A stretch of DNA of 6,192 bases. It comes from Velamenicoccus sp964471325 (GTDB lineage Bacteria > Omnitrophota > Gorgyraeia > Velamenicoccales > Velamenicoccaceae). Below are positions 1 to 5,770 of this stretch, one piece after another. The stretch is from positions 1 through 6,192 of the forward strand of contig CAYYFL010000039.1 in assembly GCA_964471325.1 (NCBI GenBank). Reading direction: 5' to 3'. Numbering within the stretch: position 1 is the first letter of the stretch; each line of letters opens with the position of its first letter. The notes below the pieces were generated by a model, which was given only the letters and a program-made list of their open reading frames with translations, was not told the origin of the DNA and ran no database searches. A program made the translations under genes and the position numbers.

Positions 1-308
1 AGCTCCCTGTCGTCCGTCACGACGACGATATTGCGGGGGTTCTTGTCCGCTCGGACTATCTCCTTGATTTTCTCGTCGGCGGACTCTCCCGATGTAAAAA
101 TGATCTCAAATGTCCTGTTTTCCTTGAAACCAAACACCTGCGCAGACCCGTCAAAGACGACCGCCAGCCTGTTGCGCACCGAGCCGTGCGGCCGCCTGTT
201 TTCCAAAAACATAAAAAAGCGTTCCCGTCCCTGCCGCAGGGGCAGATCGCAAAAAGGCGCCGAGCGCTTAATGGCGTTATACCCGTCGACGATATAGAAT
301 AAAGACAT
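1..308 (-). CDS. YacP-like NYN-domain ribonuclease/RNA-binding protein, 3' end cut off by the window
   Basis: Translation from the ATG at 308 gives MSLFYIVDGYNAIKRS..., and 102 full codons are visible before the window ends. The NYN/YacP (PIN-like) family hallmarks are present: the N-terminal YIVDGYN strand with acidic residue D8, VVFDGS around residues 50-55 (D53), SADEKI around 77-81 (D79) and VVVTDDRE at 95-102. In this family the clustered aspartates bind metal for RNA cleavage; YacP (Rae1) of Bacillus is a ribosome-associated mRNA endonuclease, but the activity of this protein is not established. The start overlaps the end of the membrane-protein gene by 32 bases in another frame, which suggests translational coupling. 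No strong Shine-Dalgarno is visible, only a G-rich run about 10 bases upstream. The family call is fairly sure; the C-terminal half cannot be seen. Confidence 0.82.
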   Translation of the reverse strand, partial: MSLFYIVDGYNAIKRSAPFCDLPLRQGRERFFMFLENRRPHGSVRNRLAVVFDGSAQVFGFKENRTFEIIFTSGESADEKIKEIVRADKNPRNIVVVTDDRE

Positions 309-1218
309 AACCGACGGCCCCCAAGAGGCCCAAAAGAAACGTATAGCCGAAATTCATCAGCGATATCGCAAAGGCCTTCTCGGCCGCAAGGCCGATCTTG
401 GCGAAGACAAAAACGGAGGCCGCATCCCTGACCCCCAGTCCGCCGATGGAGACGGGCAAGGACGAAAAAGCCGTGATCATCGGCACAAAGATCAGAAAAT
501 AGATCAGGGAATAATCCAGGCCGAAGGCGCGCGCCGTCAGATAATAGGTGAACGCCAGCCCCACATGGGTAAGCGACGAAATGATCCACGATGTCCACAG
601 AACGGCACGATGCCCTTTGTAAGCCTTTGTTTCCTCATGGATCTTCCCGAAATATCCGCGCACGCCGGCAAACGGAATGCATACGGCCAAGAGACCAAAG
701 AAACGGCCGGAAAACATCATACCGCAGAAAATGAGGACAAAAAACAAGAGGATGCCCGTCGCCAGAAAGATGCTGGCGTCGTTAAAAACGTTATGACCGA
801 ACAAAAGGGAAAAGATAAGGACGGTCACGAGACCGAGGAAACCGCTGACACGATCCAAAACGACGCTCGCCAAAATGCCGCTCGAATGCCTCTGCGTATG
901 CCGCGAGATGTCGAGCGTGCGTACCGCATCCCCGCCGATCGTCGAAGGAAATATCAGGTTGAAAAACAAAGAAACAAGATAGGACAAAAACAGGCGCGGG
1001 GGAAAAACATGGATGCCGCGGCCTCGCAGCAAAAGAAACCATCTCAGGAAGACAAGGACGTTGAGAAAGAAAAACAATAAGAAGGCTCCCAGGAGCCAGT
1101 AAAGATCGGCCTGCAGGACGATGGAGACGATTTTTTTGATGGGGATGCGGAAAAACAAAAGGATCAGCAAACCTGCGGTTATGCTGATCCTTAAAAATAA
1201 AGAAGCGGTTTTTTTCAT
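277..1218 (-). CDS. Polytopic membrane protein of the lysylphosphatidylglycerol synthase TM / UPF0104 (AglD/YbhN) family
   Basis: This 313-residue, strongly hydrophobic protein has about eight predicted membrane segments (roughly 8-24, 38-64, 76-92, 117-140, 149-169, 208-229, 236-253 and 284-308). It matches the LPG_synthase_TM family (PF03706) by its conserved loops: NLIFPSTIGGDAVR at 87-100, DRVSG at 122-126 and LPVSIGGLGVRD at 254-265. Related domains form the flippase part of MprF, and stand-alone members are often annotated as flippase-like or found with glycosyltransferases. No soluble lysyl-transfer domain is present, so MprF itself is excluded. The substrate is unknown. The start lies 17 bases after the trxB stop, with only a weak AGG-type ribosome binding site, and the end overlaps the NYN gene by 32 bases. 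Co-transcription with trxB is likely. Family assignment is confident, function is not. Confidence 0.85.
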   Translation of the reverse strand: MKKTASLFLRISITAGLLILLFFRIPIKKIVSIVLQADLYWLLGAFLLFFFLNVLVFLRWFLLLRGRGIHVFPPRLFLSYLVSLFFNLIFPSTIGGDAVRTLDISRHTQRHSSGILASVVLDRVSGFLGLVTVLIFSLLFGHNVFNDASIFLATGILLFFVLIFCGMMFSGRFFGLLAVCIPFAGVRGYFGKIHEETKAYKGHRAVLWTSWIISSLTHVGLAFTYYLTARAFGLDYSLIYFLIFVPMITAFSSLPVSIGGLGVRDAASVFVFAKIGLAAEKAFAISLMNFGYTFLLGLLGAVGYVFILYRRRV

Positions 1219-1235
1219 GGGATCCCGCGGACCTG

Positions 1236-2174
1236 TTACGTTGCTTGCTCCAGGAATCTTGCGGCCGCATAAGCGGCGATGGCGCCTTCAGAACAGGCTG
1301 TAACAACCTGATTCAAAGGCCTCTTGCGGCAATCCCCGCAGACGAAAACCCCTTCGACCGATGCCATCATCCGTTCATCCGTCAGGATATATCCTTCCTC
1401 GGTGGTCTTCAGCATCCCCTCCAAAAACGCCGTTTCAGGATTGAAACCGATAAAGACAAAAACGCCGTCGCACGCCAACGACTCTTCGTGCTGGTCTGCA
1501 ACGTGCCGGATCTTCAAGGCCTCCACGCGGGACGCCCCGGCCACCTCAACGGGAATAAATTCCAGTTTCAGCCGGATCTTCGGATCTTTGGCGACACGCT
1601 CCTGGATCAATGCCGTCGCCCTCAAACCCTGCCTGCGATGCAGGATGGTCACCGTTTTGACAAAACGGCTCAAGTACAATGCCTCTTCCAGGGCTGTTTC
1701 GCCTCCGCCGACAACCACGACATTTTTATCACGGAACAAAGGGCCGTCGCATGTAGCGCAATAAGAAACGCCCCGGCCCGTAAATTTGTTTTCACCGGGA
1801 ATCCCCAACCTCCTGGGCCTGGCGCCCGTCGCCAGGATAACGCTTTTGGCCTCAAGGACCTGCGGCCCGCTTGCGGTATCGTTGTGCACATGAAGGCGAA
1901 AACTTTTTCCTATCTTTTCCAGCTTGTCGACACTTGCGCCTTCCTGCAGTTCCACCTGGTCCAGATCTGCCAGCTGTTTCTTAACGACCTCGACCCAGTC
2001 AAAAGAATTCATCCGATACACACCCGGAAAATTCTCGATCAGCTCCGTCAACAGGATCTGGCCGCCGACGGCCTCCTTCTCCAGAATCTTCGTTTTAAGC
2101 TTGGAACGGCCCGCATAAAGCGCGGCCGTCAGGCCGGCGGGACCGGCACCGATGATCACAACCTCATAAACCAT
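1236..2174 (-). CDS. trxB: Thioredoxin reductase (NADPH, FAD-dependent)
   Basis: TrxB passes electrons from NADPH through FAD and a redox disulfide to thioredoxin in the cytoplasm. The protein is 312 residues, the usual length for low-molecular-weight bacterial TrxR. In order it shows the FAD Rossmann motif GAGPAG (9-14), an ATGARP turn (115-120), the redox-active C139-A-T-C142 followed by D143, a second Rossmann loop GGGETA (156-161), the NADPH-phosphate motif HRRxxxR (179-185) and the C-terminal FAD motif GDC (280-282) with NQVVTA (288-293). HRRxxxR argues for NADPH rather than a ferredoxin- or flavin-linked variant. Oddities are GGGET where GGGDS is usual, and N288 where an arginine (RQV) is common. 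It starts 27 bases after the small cysteine-rich gene, with an AGG-containing site upstream of an ATG. Its partner trxA lies at the other end of the block. Confidence 0.95.
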   Translation of the reverse strand: MVYEVVIIGAGPAGLTAALYAGRSKLKTKILEKEAVGGQILLTELIENFPGVYRMNSFDWVEVVKKQLADLDQVELQEGASVDKLEKIGKSFRLHVHNDTASGPQVLEAKSVILATGARPRRLGIPGENKFTGRGVSYCATCDGPLFRDKNVVVVGGGETALEEALYLSRFVKTVTILHRRQGLRATALIQERVAKDPKIRLKLEFIPVEVAGASRVEALKIRHVADQHEESLACDGVFVFIGFNPETAFLEGMLKTTEEGYILTDERMMASVEGVFVCGDCRKRPLNQVVTACSEGAIAAYAAARFLEQAT

Positions 2175-2201
2175 AACAACCTATCCTGCTGATCGGCCCT
2201 T

Positions 2202-2345
2202 CTACTCCTGCTCGCGCAGGCATGCCGGCAATTGTTTATCCTTGCGATGATATGCGATACACTCGCAGCACGTCCCTTTTCTGGGACAATGCTTGTAGTC
2301 GCAAGGACACTCGGAAGTATTGCGTTCGCTGTTGGGACAATCCAT
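2202..2345 (-). CDS. Small cysteine-rich protein, DUF6485-type (47 aa)
   Basis: The ATG at 2345 opens a 47-codon frame ending in TAG at 2202-2204. It begins MDCPNSERNTSECPCDYKHC and continues with PRKGTCCECIAYHRKDKQLP and then ACLREQE. Eight cysteines (3, 13, 15, 20, 26, 27, 29, 42) plus H19 and H33 fit the small family I know as DUF6485, whose members carry CPC, CCECI-YHR and LPAC motifs. The family has no established function; the cysteine pattern suggests a metal site (zinc or iron-sulfur), which is inference. A strong Shine-Dalgarno (AAAGGAGGT, 2362-2354) sits 8 bases before the ATG, the best ribosome binding site among the downstream genes here, and supports real translation. It lies between def and trxB, 27 bases ahead of trxB. 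It seems a little shorter at the C-terminus than relatives I recall. Confidence 0.85.
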   Translation of the reverse strand: MDCPNSERNTSECPCDYKHCPRKGTCCECIAYHRKDKQLPACLREQE

Positions 2346-2353
2346 GTTGAGAT

Positions 2354-2362
2354 ACCTCCTTT
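2354..2362 (-). promoter_or_regulatory. Strong ribosome binding site of the small cysteine-rich gene
   Basis: The minus strand reads AAAGGAGGT, a near-complete complement of the 16S rRNA 3' end, 8 bases before the ATG at 2345. It fixes the start of the 47-residue protein, which is short enough to be skipped by length-filtered gene callers. Confidence 0.85.
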
Positions 2363-2424
2363 GATGCGCTTTTCTGTTGTTGTCGTCTCAAAAAACCGGC
2401 TCCTTCTTGTCCGTGCGGCAGGCG

Positions 2425-2940
2425 TCAAGCAGGGGTCCGCGATCCCGCCCTCGCCTGTCTCAGTTTGGCTTTCAGTCTTAATTTTTCAAACAAATTGGCA
2501 TAATCAAAGATCAGTCTTCCCCGCAAATGATCGATCTCATGCTGGAGGGCGCGCGCCAAAAAATCCGCCGCGACAATGACAACCTTCTCGTTCTTTTCAT
2601 TCAAACCCGCGACCTTGACCTTCTTGGCGCGTTTCACCTTGACGTAAATACCGGGAAGGCTCAGACATCCTTCTTCCATGACGGCCGATCCCCACTTTTT
2701 CAGTATCCTCGGATTGGCCAGGGCCACCGGCCCTTCCCCGACGTCCACGACCACGAGCTGCCTGTTCAAACCTACCTGCGGCGCCGCCAACCCCACCCCT
2801 CCGGCGCAACGCATCACTTCTTCCATCTGGACAAAAATAGTCTTTTCCTCCGGACCAACAGCGGCCACCGGTCTAGATCTCCGGCGCAAAACCGGATCAC
2901 CGTAGAAATGTATTTTTAATCTTGTTTGAAGAATCGACAT
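2425..2940 (-). CDS. def: Peptide deformylase
   Basis: Def removes the formyl group from the N-terminal methionine of new proteins at the ribosome exit. The 171-residue product has all three family motifs: GVGLAAPQVG (48-57), EGCLS (90-94, metal ligand C92) and QHEIDH (133-138, ligands H134 and H138, catalytic E135). The N-terminus has the usual YGDPVLR segment (13-19). I chose the ATG at 2940, with GAAGG 6 bases upstream, over a TTG two codons earlier that lacks comparable spacing. No start lies further downstream before the conserved YGDPVLR, so the 44-base overlap with panD is probably real and implies coupled translation. The C-terminal tail after about residue 150 is basic and not conserved. 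The usual partner fmt (methionyl-tRNA formyltransferase) is not next to it in this window. Confidence 0.95.
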   Translation of the reverse strand: MSILQTRLKIHFYGDPVLRRRSRPVAAVGPEEKTIFVQMEEVMRCAGGVGLAAPQVGLNRQLVVVDVGEGPVALANPRILKKWGSAVMEEGCLSLPGIYVKVKRAKKVKVAGLNEKNEKVVIVAADFLARALQHEIDHLRGRLIFDYANLFEKLRLKAKLRQARAGSRTPA

Positions 2941-3259
2941 GCACAACCTTCATCTTGAGGTTCTTCGCCTCGTTCTCCGGCACCATCGCGTAAGCCAGGA
3001 CGATGATTTCGTCTCCCTCGCAGCCGGACCTTGCCGCAGGACCATTCAGGCACATCTCGCCCGACCCTTTCTTGCCGGCAATCACATACGTCTCGATCCG
3101 CGAGCCGTTGTTCACATTGAGAACTTCGACCTTTTCACCGGGAAGGATATCCGCGGCCTCCAGAAGGTCCGTATCAATGGCGATGCTGCCCTCATAATAC
3201 AGGAGCGCCCCTGTAATCCTGGCCCGATGAATCTTCGACTTACACATGATCCTATGCAT
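2897..3259 (-). CDS. panD: Aspartate 1-decarboxylase proenzyme (pyruvoyl-dependent)
   Basis: PanD decarboxylates L-aspartate to beta-alanine, a precursor of pantothenate and coenzyme A. With the ATG at 3259 the protein is 120 residues and begins MHRIMCKSKIHRA. This start puts the self-cleavage pair exactly at the canonical G24-S25, whose serine becomes the pyruvoyl cofactor, and also aligns R54 (substrate carboxylate) and Y58 (proton donor) with the E. coli numbering. The LNGPAAR segment (71-77) followed by GD (82-83) is also typical. A longer reading from 3289 would add ten residues that break this alignment, so I reject it. A GAGAGG site precedes the chosen ATG. The gene begins 33 bases after ackA and overlaps def by 44 bases. 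Placement next to pta-ackA links CoA synthesis to a CoA-using pathway, though this may be only operon convenience. Confidence 0.95.
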   Translation of the reverse strand: MHRIMCKSKIHRARITGALLYYEGSIAIDTDLLEAADILPGEKVEVLNVNNGSRIETYVIAGKKGSGEMCLNGPAARSGCEGDEIIVLAYAMVPENEAKNLKMKVVHVDSSNKIKNTFLR

Positions 3260-3292
3260 TTCCGCCTCTCTTCCAGCACTCTGCCGCAACCG

Positions 3293-4414
3293 TCACAAGC
3301 TGACCACATGAAATGTCTGCTTGGCGATCATCAACTCTTCATTGGTGGGGACCACCAACACCCGGACTTTCTTGTCATCCAGGAAATCGAAAAGCCCTTT
3401 GGTGATCCGGTTGCGGACGTGCGCTTCGTTCTCGCCGATCCCCGCCGTAAATACAATAGCGTCCACCCCGCCCATCGCGGCGATATAACTGCCGATATAC
3501 TTTTTGATCCGGTACGTAAAGATATCGAAGGCAAGTTTCGCCCTGTGGTGGCCTTCTTTTGCCGCCTCCCAGATCTCCCTCATATCGTTGCTTAAGCCCG
3601 AAACGCCCTTCAGGCCGCTCTTATAATTCAGGACGCGGTCGATCTCTTCCAGGCTGATCTTTTCTTTTTCCGCCAGGAAGATAACGGATGCCGGGTCGAT
3701 ATCCCCGCATCGTGTCCCCATCACCAGGCCTTCCAGCGGCGTAAAGCCCATGCTTGTATCGATGGACTGGCCGTGTTTGACGGCCGCGATGCTGCAGCCG
3801 TTGCCCAAATGGCAAGTGATAAGCTTTAATTTCCTTAGAGGCCTCTCCAGGATGCGGGCGGCCTCGTGGGCCACGTACTGATGGCTCGTGCCGTGAAAAC
3901 CGTACTTCCTGAGATTATATTTTTCGTAATATTCATAAGGCAGGCCGTAAATATAGGCGTGTTCCGGCAACGACTGATGAAAGGCTGTGTCAAACACGGC
4001 GACCTGCTTGACGTTCGGAAGGATCGCCTGACAGGCTTCGACGCCCGCATAATTGGCCGGATTGTGCAGGGGGGCCAGCTCAAAACACTCACGGATCTTG
4101 GTCATGACTTCCGGAGTGATCAGCGTCGGCTTTTTGAACGTCACGCCGCCGTGAACGATGCGATGACCGATGGCGCATATCTCGTTCAAATCCTTGATTT
4201 TGGCGCTTTGCCCCTGGGTGAGGGTATTCAGAAGAAGCTGGATGCCCTCCCTGTGGTCATGGACATTGGAATCCTTATGGCCGATCTTCTCGATCAGGCC
4301 TTTGGTGACCAGGGCAAAACGCGCCCCGCCTCCCCCATTCTTGGCGGCGCGAAACAAACGATACTTGATCGAAGAACTTCCCGAGTTGATAACGAGGATT
4401 TTGCAGGATGTCAT
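3293..4414 (-). CDS. ackA: Acetate kinase
   Basis: AckA converts acetyl phosphate and ADP to acetate and ATP, and works in reverse for acetate activation. The 373-residue product is slightly shorter than the usual ~400. Family landmarks are all there: N10 in INSGSSS (9-15), R85 in GHRIVHGG (83-90), PLHNPAN (115-121), D142 in FDTAFHQ (141-147), H174 in YGFHGTSH (171-178), CHLGNG (201-206), R235 in MGTRCGDIDP (232-241), AGIGEN (324-329) and E359 in VVPTNEE (354-360). These match the catalytic and nucleotide-binding residues known from the Methanosarcina enzyme. A GGGG run at 27-30 is a small local insertion-like oddity. The ATG overlaps the pta stop as ATGA, a classic coupling arrangement, with GAGG just upstream. 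It acts in the cytoplasm with Pta. Confidence 0.97.
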   Translation of the reverse strand: MTSCKILVINSGSSSIKYRLFRAAKNGGGGARFALVTKGLIEKIGHKDSNVHDHREGIQLLLNTLTQGQSAKIKDLNEICAIGHRIVHGGVTFKKPTLITPEVMTKIRECFELAPLHNPANYAGVEACQAILPNVKQVAVFDTAFHQSLPEHAYIYGLPYEYYEKYNLRKYGFHGTSHQYVAHEAARILERPLRKLKLITCHLGNGCSIAAVKHGQSIDTSMGFTPLEGLVMGTRCGDIDPASVIFLAEKEKISLEEIDRVLNYKSGLKGVSGLSNDMREIWEAAKEGHHRAKLAFDIFTYRIKKYIGSYIAAMGGVDAIVFTAGIGENEAHVRNRITKGLFDFLDDKKVRVLVVPTNEELMIAKQTFHVVSL

Positions 4415-5364
4415 ATGCCCTCGCCTTCAACTTCATACTGGCAGCGGATCGCCGTAACGGCCGTGCAATCGACGACATCTTCCCAGCTGCAGCCGCGAGA
4501 CAGATCGCTGCAAGGTTTGACCAATCCCATCAATAAAGGGCCGAGGGCGCGGCCTTTAGAAAGACGCTCGACGAGCTTATAGGCAATATTGCCCGCCTCC
4601 AGATTCGGAAACAAGAGAATGTTAGCGTCTCCTTGGATCGAACTCCCAGGATTCTTATGCCTGGCGACCTCCGGCACGATGGCCGCGTCCACCTGAAGCT
4701 CTCCATCAACGGCAAGATCCGGCGCCATCTCGTGCAGCATGGCCGTGGCTTCCCGGATCCTCTCAATGAAACGGCCGCTTGCCGATCCTTTGGTGGAATA
4801 GCTCAACATCGCCACCTTCGGCGTGATCCCCAGGACCTTGCGGCCCAAGTCTGCCGTCGACAGTGCGATCTGCGCCAACTGCCGCGTCGTCGGGTCCGGA
4901 ATGATGCCGCAATCGGCAAAAAGGAACGTCCCCCCTTCGCCGTAAGGACAATCCGGGACCGTCATGATAAAACAACTCGATATCGTGGCGATCCTGCGAT
5001 CCACGCCCAAACAATACAGACCTGCCTTGGCGACATCCGATGTCGTCGTATCCGCTCCGGCGACAAAACCATCCGCCAATCCCTGACGCACCAGCATCGC
5101 GCCGTAAAAAACAGGATTCAAGACCGTCTGCTGGGCCTCTTCCCTGGCTATCCCTTTATGCTGACGAAGCTGATAATATAATTCCGTGTATTCTTCGATC
5201 TTTTTAGGATCGAGCTTTCCCTTCTCCAGCAAAATGACCTTGGCAATACCTTCCTGCTGAATAAACTCCGCCGCTTTCCTGACGCGGGGATCGTGCCCTT
5301 CCGGCAAAACAATCGTCTTTGATTGTTTCTTCGCCTTCTCTCTGATCAACGTTATAGCATCCAT
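4411..5364 (-). CDS. pta: Phosphate acetyltransferase, short single-domain form
   Basis: Pta exchanges the CoA of acetyl-CoA for phosphate, giving acetyl phosphate for AckA. At 317 residues this is the short type with only the PTA_PTB catalytic domain; it lacks the N-terminal BioD-like and DRTGG regions of the E. coli type enzyme. Supporting segments are LPEGHDPRV (20-28), ADGFVAGADTTTSDV (97-111), FADCGIIPDPT (149-159), AMLSYSTKGSASGRF (185-199), PEVARHKNPGS (231-241) and DLSRGCSWEDVV (287-298). The closely related phosphate butyryltransferase is less likely because of the tight pairing with a true acetate kinase. The ATG at 5364 has GGAGG at 5379-5375, ten bases upstream and inside the 28-bp inverted-repeat arm. 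The end overlaps ackA by 4 bases. A sigma-70-like promoter at 5552-5524 probably drives it through a structured leader of about 150 bases. Confidence 0.96.
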   Translation of the reverse strand: MDAITLIREKAKKQSKTIVLPEGHDPRVRKAAEFIQQEGIAKVILLEKGKLDPKKIEEYTELYYQLRQHKGIAREEAQQTVLNPVFYGAMLVRQGLADGFVAGADTTTSDVAKAGLYCLGVDRRIATISSCFIMTVPDCPYGEGGTFLFADCGIIPDPTTRQLAQIALSTADLGRKVLGITPKVAMLSYSTKGSASGRFIERIREATAMLHEMAPDLAVDGELQVDAAIVPEVARHKNPGSSIQGDANILLFPNLEAGNIAYKLVERLSKGRALGPLLMGLVKPCSDLSRGCSWEDVVDCTAVTAIRCQYEVEGEGI

Positions 5365-5366
5365 TG

Positions 5367-5394
5367 GTCCTGAGCCTCCGATAAATAATAGGCA
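5367..5394. repeat. Left arm of an exact 28-bp inverted repeat (carries the pta ribosome binding site)
   Basis: The plus strand here is the exact reverse complement of 5743-5770. The match starts GTCCTGAGCCTCCG and ends AATAATAGGCA, and it extends imperfectly inward (CTTTGG here against TTTGG on the other side, one extra base). The arm ends two bases before the pta ATG and contains the pta GGAGG (5379-5375 on the minus strand). It could be a terminal inverted repeat of a small element or one half of a long RNA hairpin. No target-site duplication is evident outside the arms. Confidence 0.95.
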
Positions 5395-5398
5395 CTTT

Positions 5399-5486
5399 GG
5401 CTGCGACGATTTTGGAGCGAGACAAGAAGCGAGGACGCCGGCGTAGTCGCAGCACTACGCCAAGGACGAGCGACGCAGTCGCAGCC
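5399..5486 (-). promoter_or_regulatory. Structured leader of pta with two nested stems
   Basis: On the minus strand an outer 9-bp stem joins GGCTGCGAC (5486-5478) to GTCGCAGCC (5407-5399), with three further T-A pairs beyond a bulged G. Inside it, an 8-bp perfect hairpin GGCGTAGT/ACTACGCC (5461-5454 with 5447-5440) has a 6-base loop. The loop and stem edge hold a second copy of GCTGCGAC (5453-5446), which could pair with the same 3' partner in place of the outer stem. No uridine tract follows, so it is not an intrinsic terminator. It does not match a riboswitch class that I recognise. It may also be a dispersed repeat. Confidence 0.55.
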
Positions 5487-5523
5487 CAAAAGCGGCCAGC
5501 CCCCGATGCAAGAAATCATCATC

Positions 5524-5552
5524 ATCATATTTCCAACATAAAACTATGTCAC
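5524..5552 (-). promoter_or_regulatory. Predicted sigma-70-type promoter for the pta operon
   Basis: The minus strand reads GTGACA at 5552-5547 and TATGAT at 5529-5524, separated by exactly 17 bases. Each hexamer matches consensus at 5 of 6 positions. The stretch is AT-rich compared with the surrounding DNA and lies in a non-coding gap facing pta. Initiation would fall near 5517, giving a leader of about 150 bases. A repeated ATG/GAT triplet just downstream allows slightly shifted -10 choices. Confidence 0.65.
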
Positions 5553-5613
5553 AACAAAAAATATTCCGACTTAAACTCTTTGGCGATATTTTTTTAACTG
5601 GCTGGCCCAACGG

Positions 5614-5739
5614 GGAGGCCCATCTTTGGCCTGCTGTCTGCGTTGCTCCTCCTCGACGTGTCACTGAAGGACACGCCATCGTCGTCGCGCTCGCCTGTCC
5701 ATGCGGACAGGCAGGAATCAGCCTCAAACCTGGGCCTCC
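5614..5739 (-). other. Multi-stem structured non-coding segment downstream of trxA
   Basis: On the minus strand a closing 9-bp stem, GGAGGCCCA (5739-5731) with TGGGCCTCC (5622-5614), encloses two perfect hairpins. One is GCCTGTCC-GCAT-GGACAGGC (5712-5693), an 8-bp stem with a 4-base loop. The other is CGTGTC/GACACG (5675-5670 with 5662-5657) with a 7-base loop. Short extra helices (TTTG/CAAA and GCTG/CAGC) extend the closing stem. I see no coding signal in any frame. It could be a trxA 3' UTR, a small RNA, or the interior of a small repeat element. An alternative pairing of CCTGCCTGTC (5716-5707) with GACAGCAGG (5637-5629) competes with the first hairpin. Confidence 0.5.
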
Positions 5740-5742
5740 AAA

Positions 5743-5770
5743 TGCCTATTATTTATCGGAGGCTCAGGAC
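5743..5770. repeat. Right arm of the exact 28-bp inverted repeat (contains the trxA stop codon)
   Basis: This stretch reads TGCCTATTATTTATCGGAGG on the plus strand and continues to 5770, the reverse complement of 5367-5394. The trxA stop codon TGA (5766-5764) and the preceding serine codon lie inside it, so the last bases of trxA are shared with the repeat. The arms are 348 bases apart, and the whole structure spans 404 bases. Confidence 0.95.

Noticed and set aside
56..598. A 180-codon minus-strand frame overlapping both the membrane protein and the NYN gene.
   Set aside because: It is out of frame with both recognised genes and resembles no family.
565..1080. A 171-codon lysine- and glutamate-rich plus-strand frame.
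   Set aside because: It is antisense to the hydrophobic membrane protein; its charged composition is the expected complement of codons for hydrophobic residues.
1245..2192. A 315-codon open frame on the plus strand opposite trxB.
   Set aside because: It is fully antisense to a clear trxB, has no recognisable motifs and a composition typical of a mirror frame.
2346..2424. A T-run (GGTTTTTTG on the minus strand) after def that could be a terminator or contain a promoter (TTGAGA).
   Set aside because: No good GC stem precedes the T-run, and no acceptable -10 box lies 17 bases after TTGAGA.
5455..5727. A 90-codon minus-strand frame in the trxA-pta gap.
   Set aside because: It has no ribosome binding site or conserved pattern and runs across the stems and the promoter; its DDDD stretch is just the GAT repeat near the -10 box.
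5367..5770. A CRISPR array in the repeat-rich gap.
   Set aside because: There are only two long copies, in inverted orientation, with no regular spacers.
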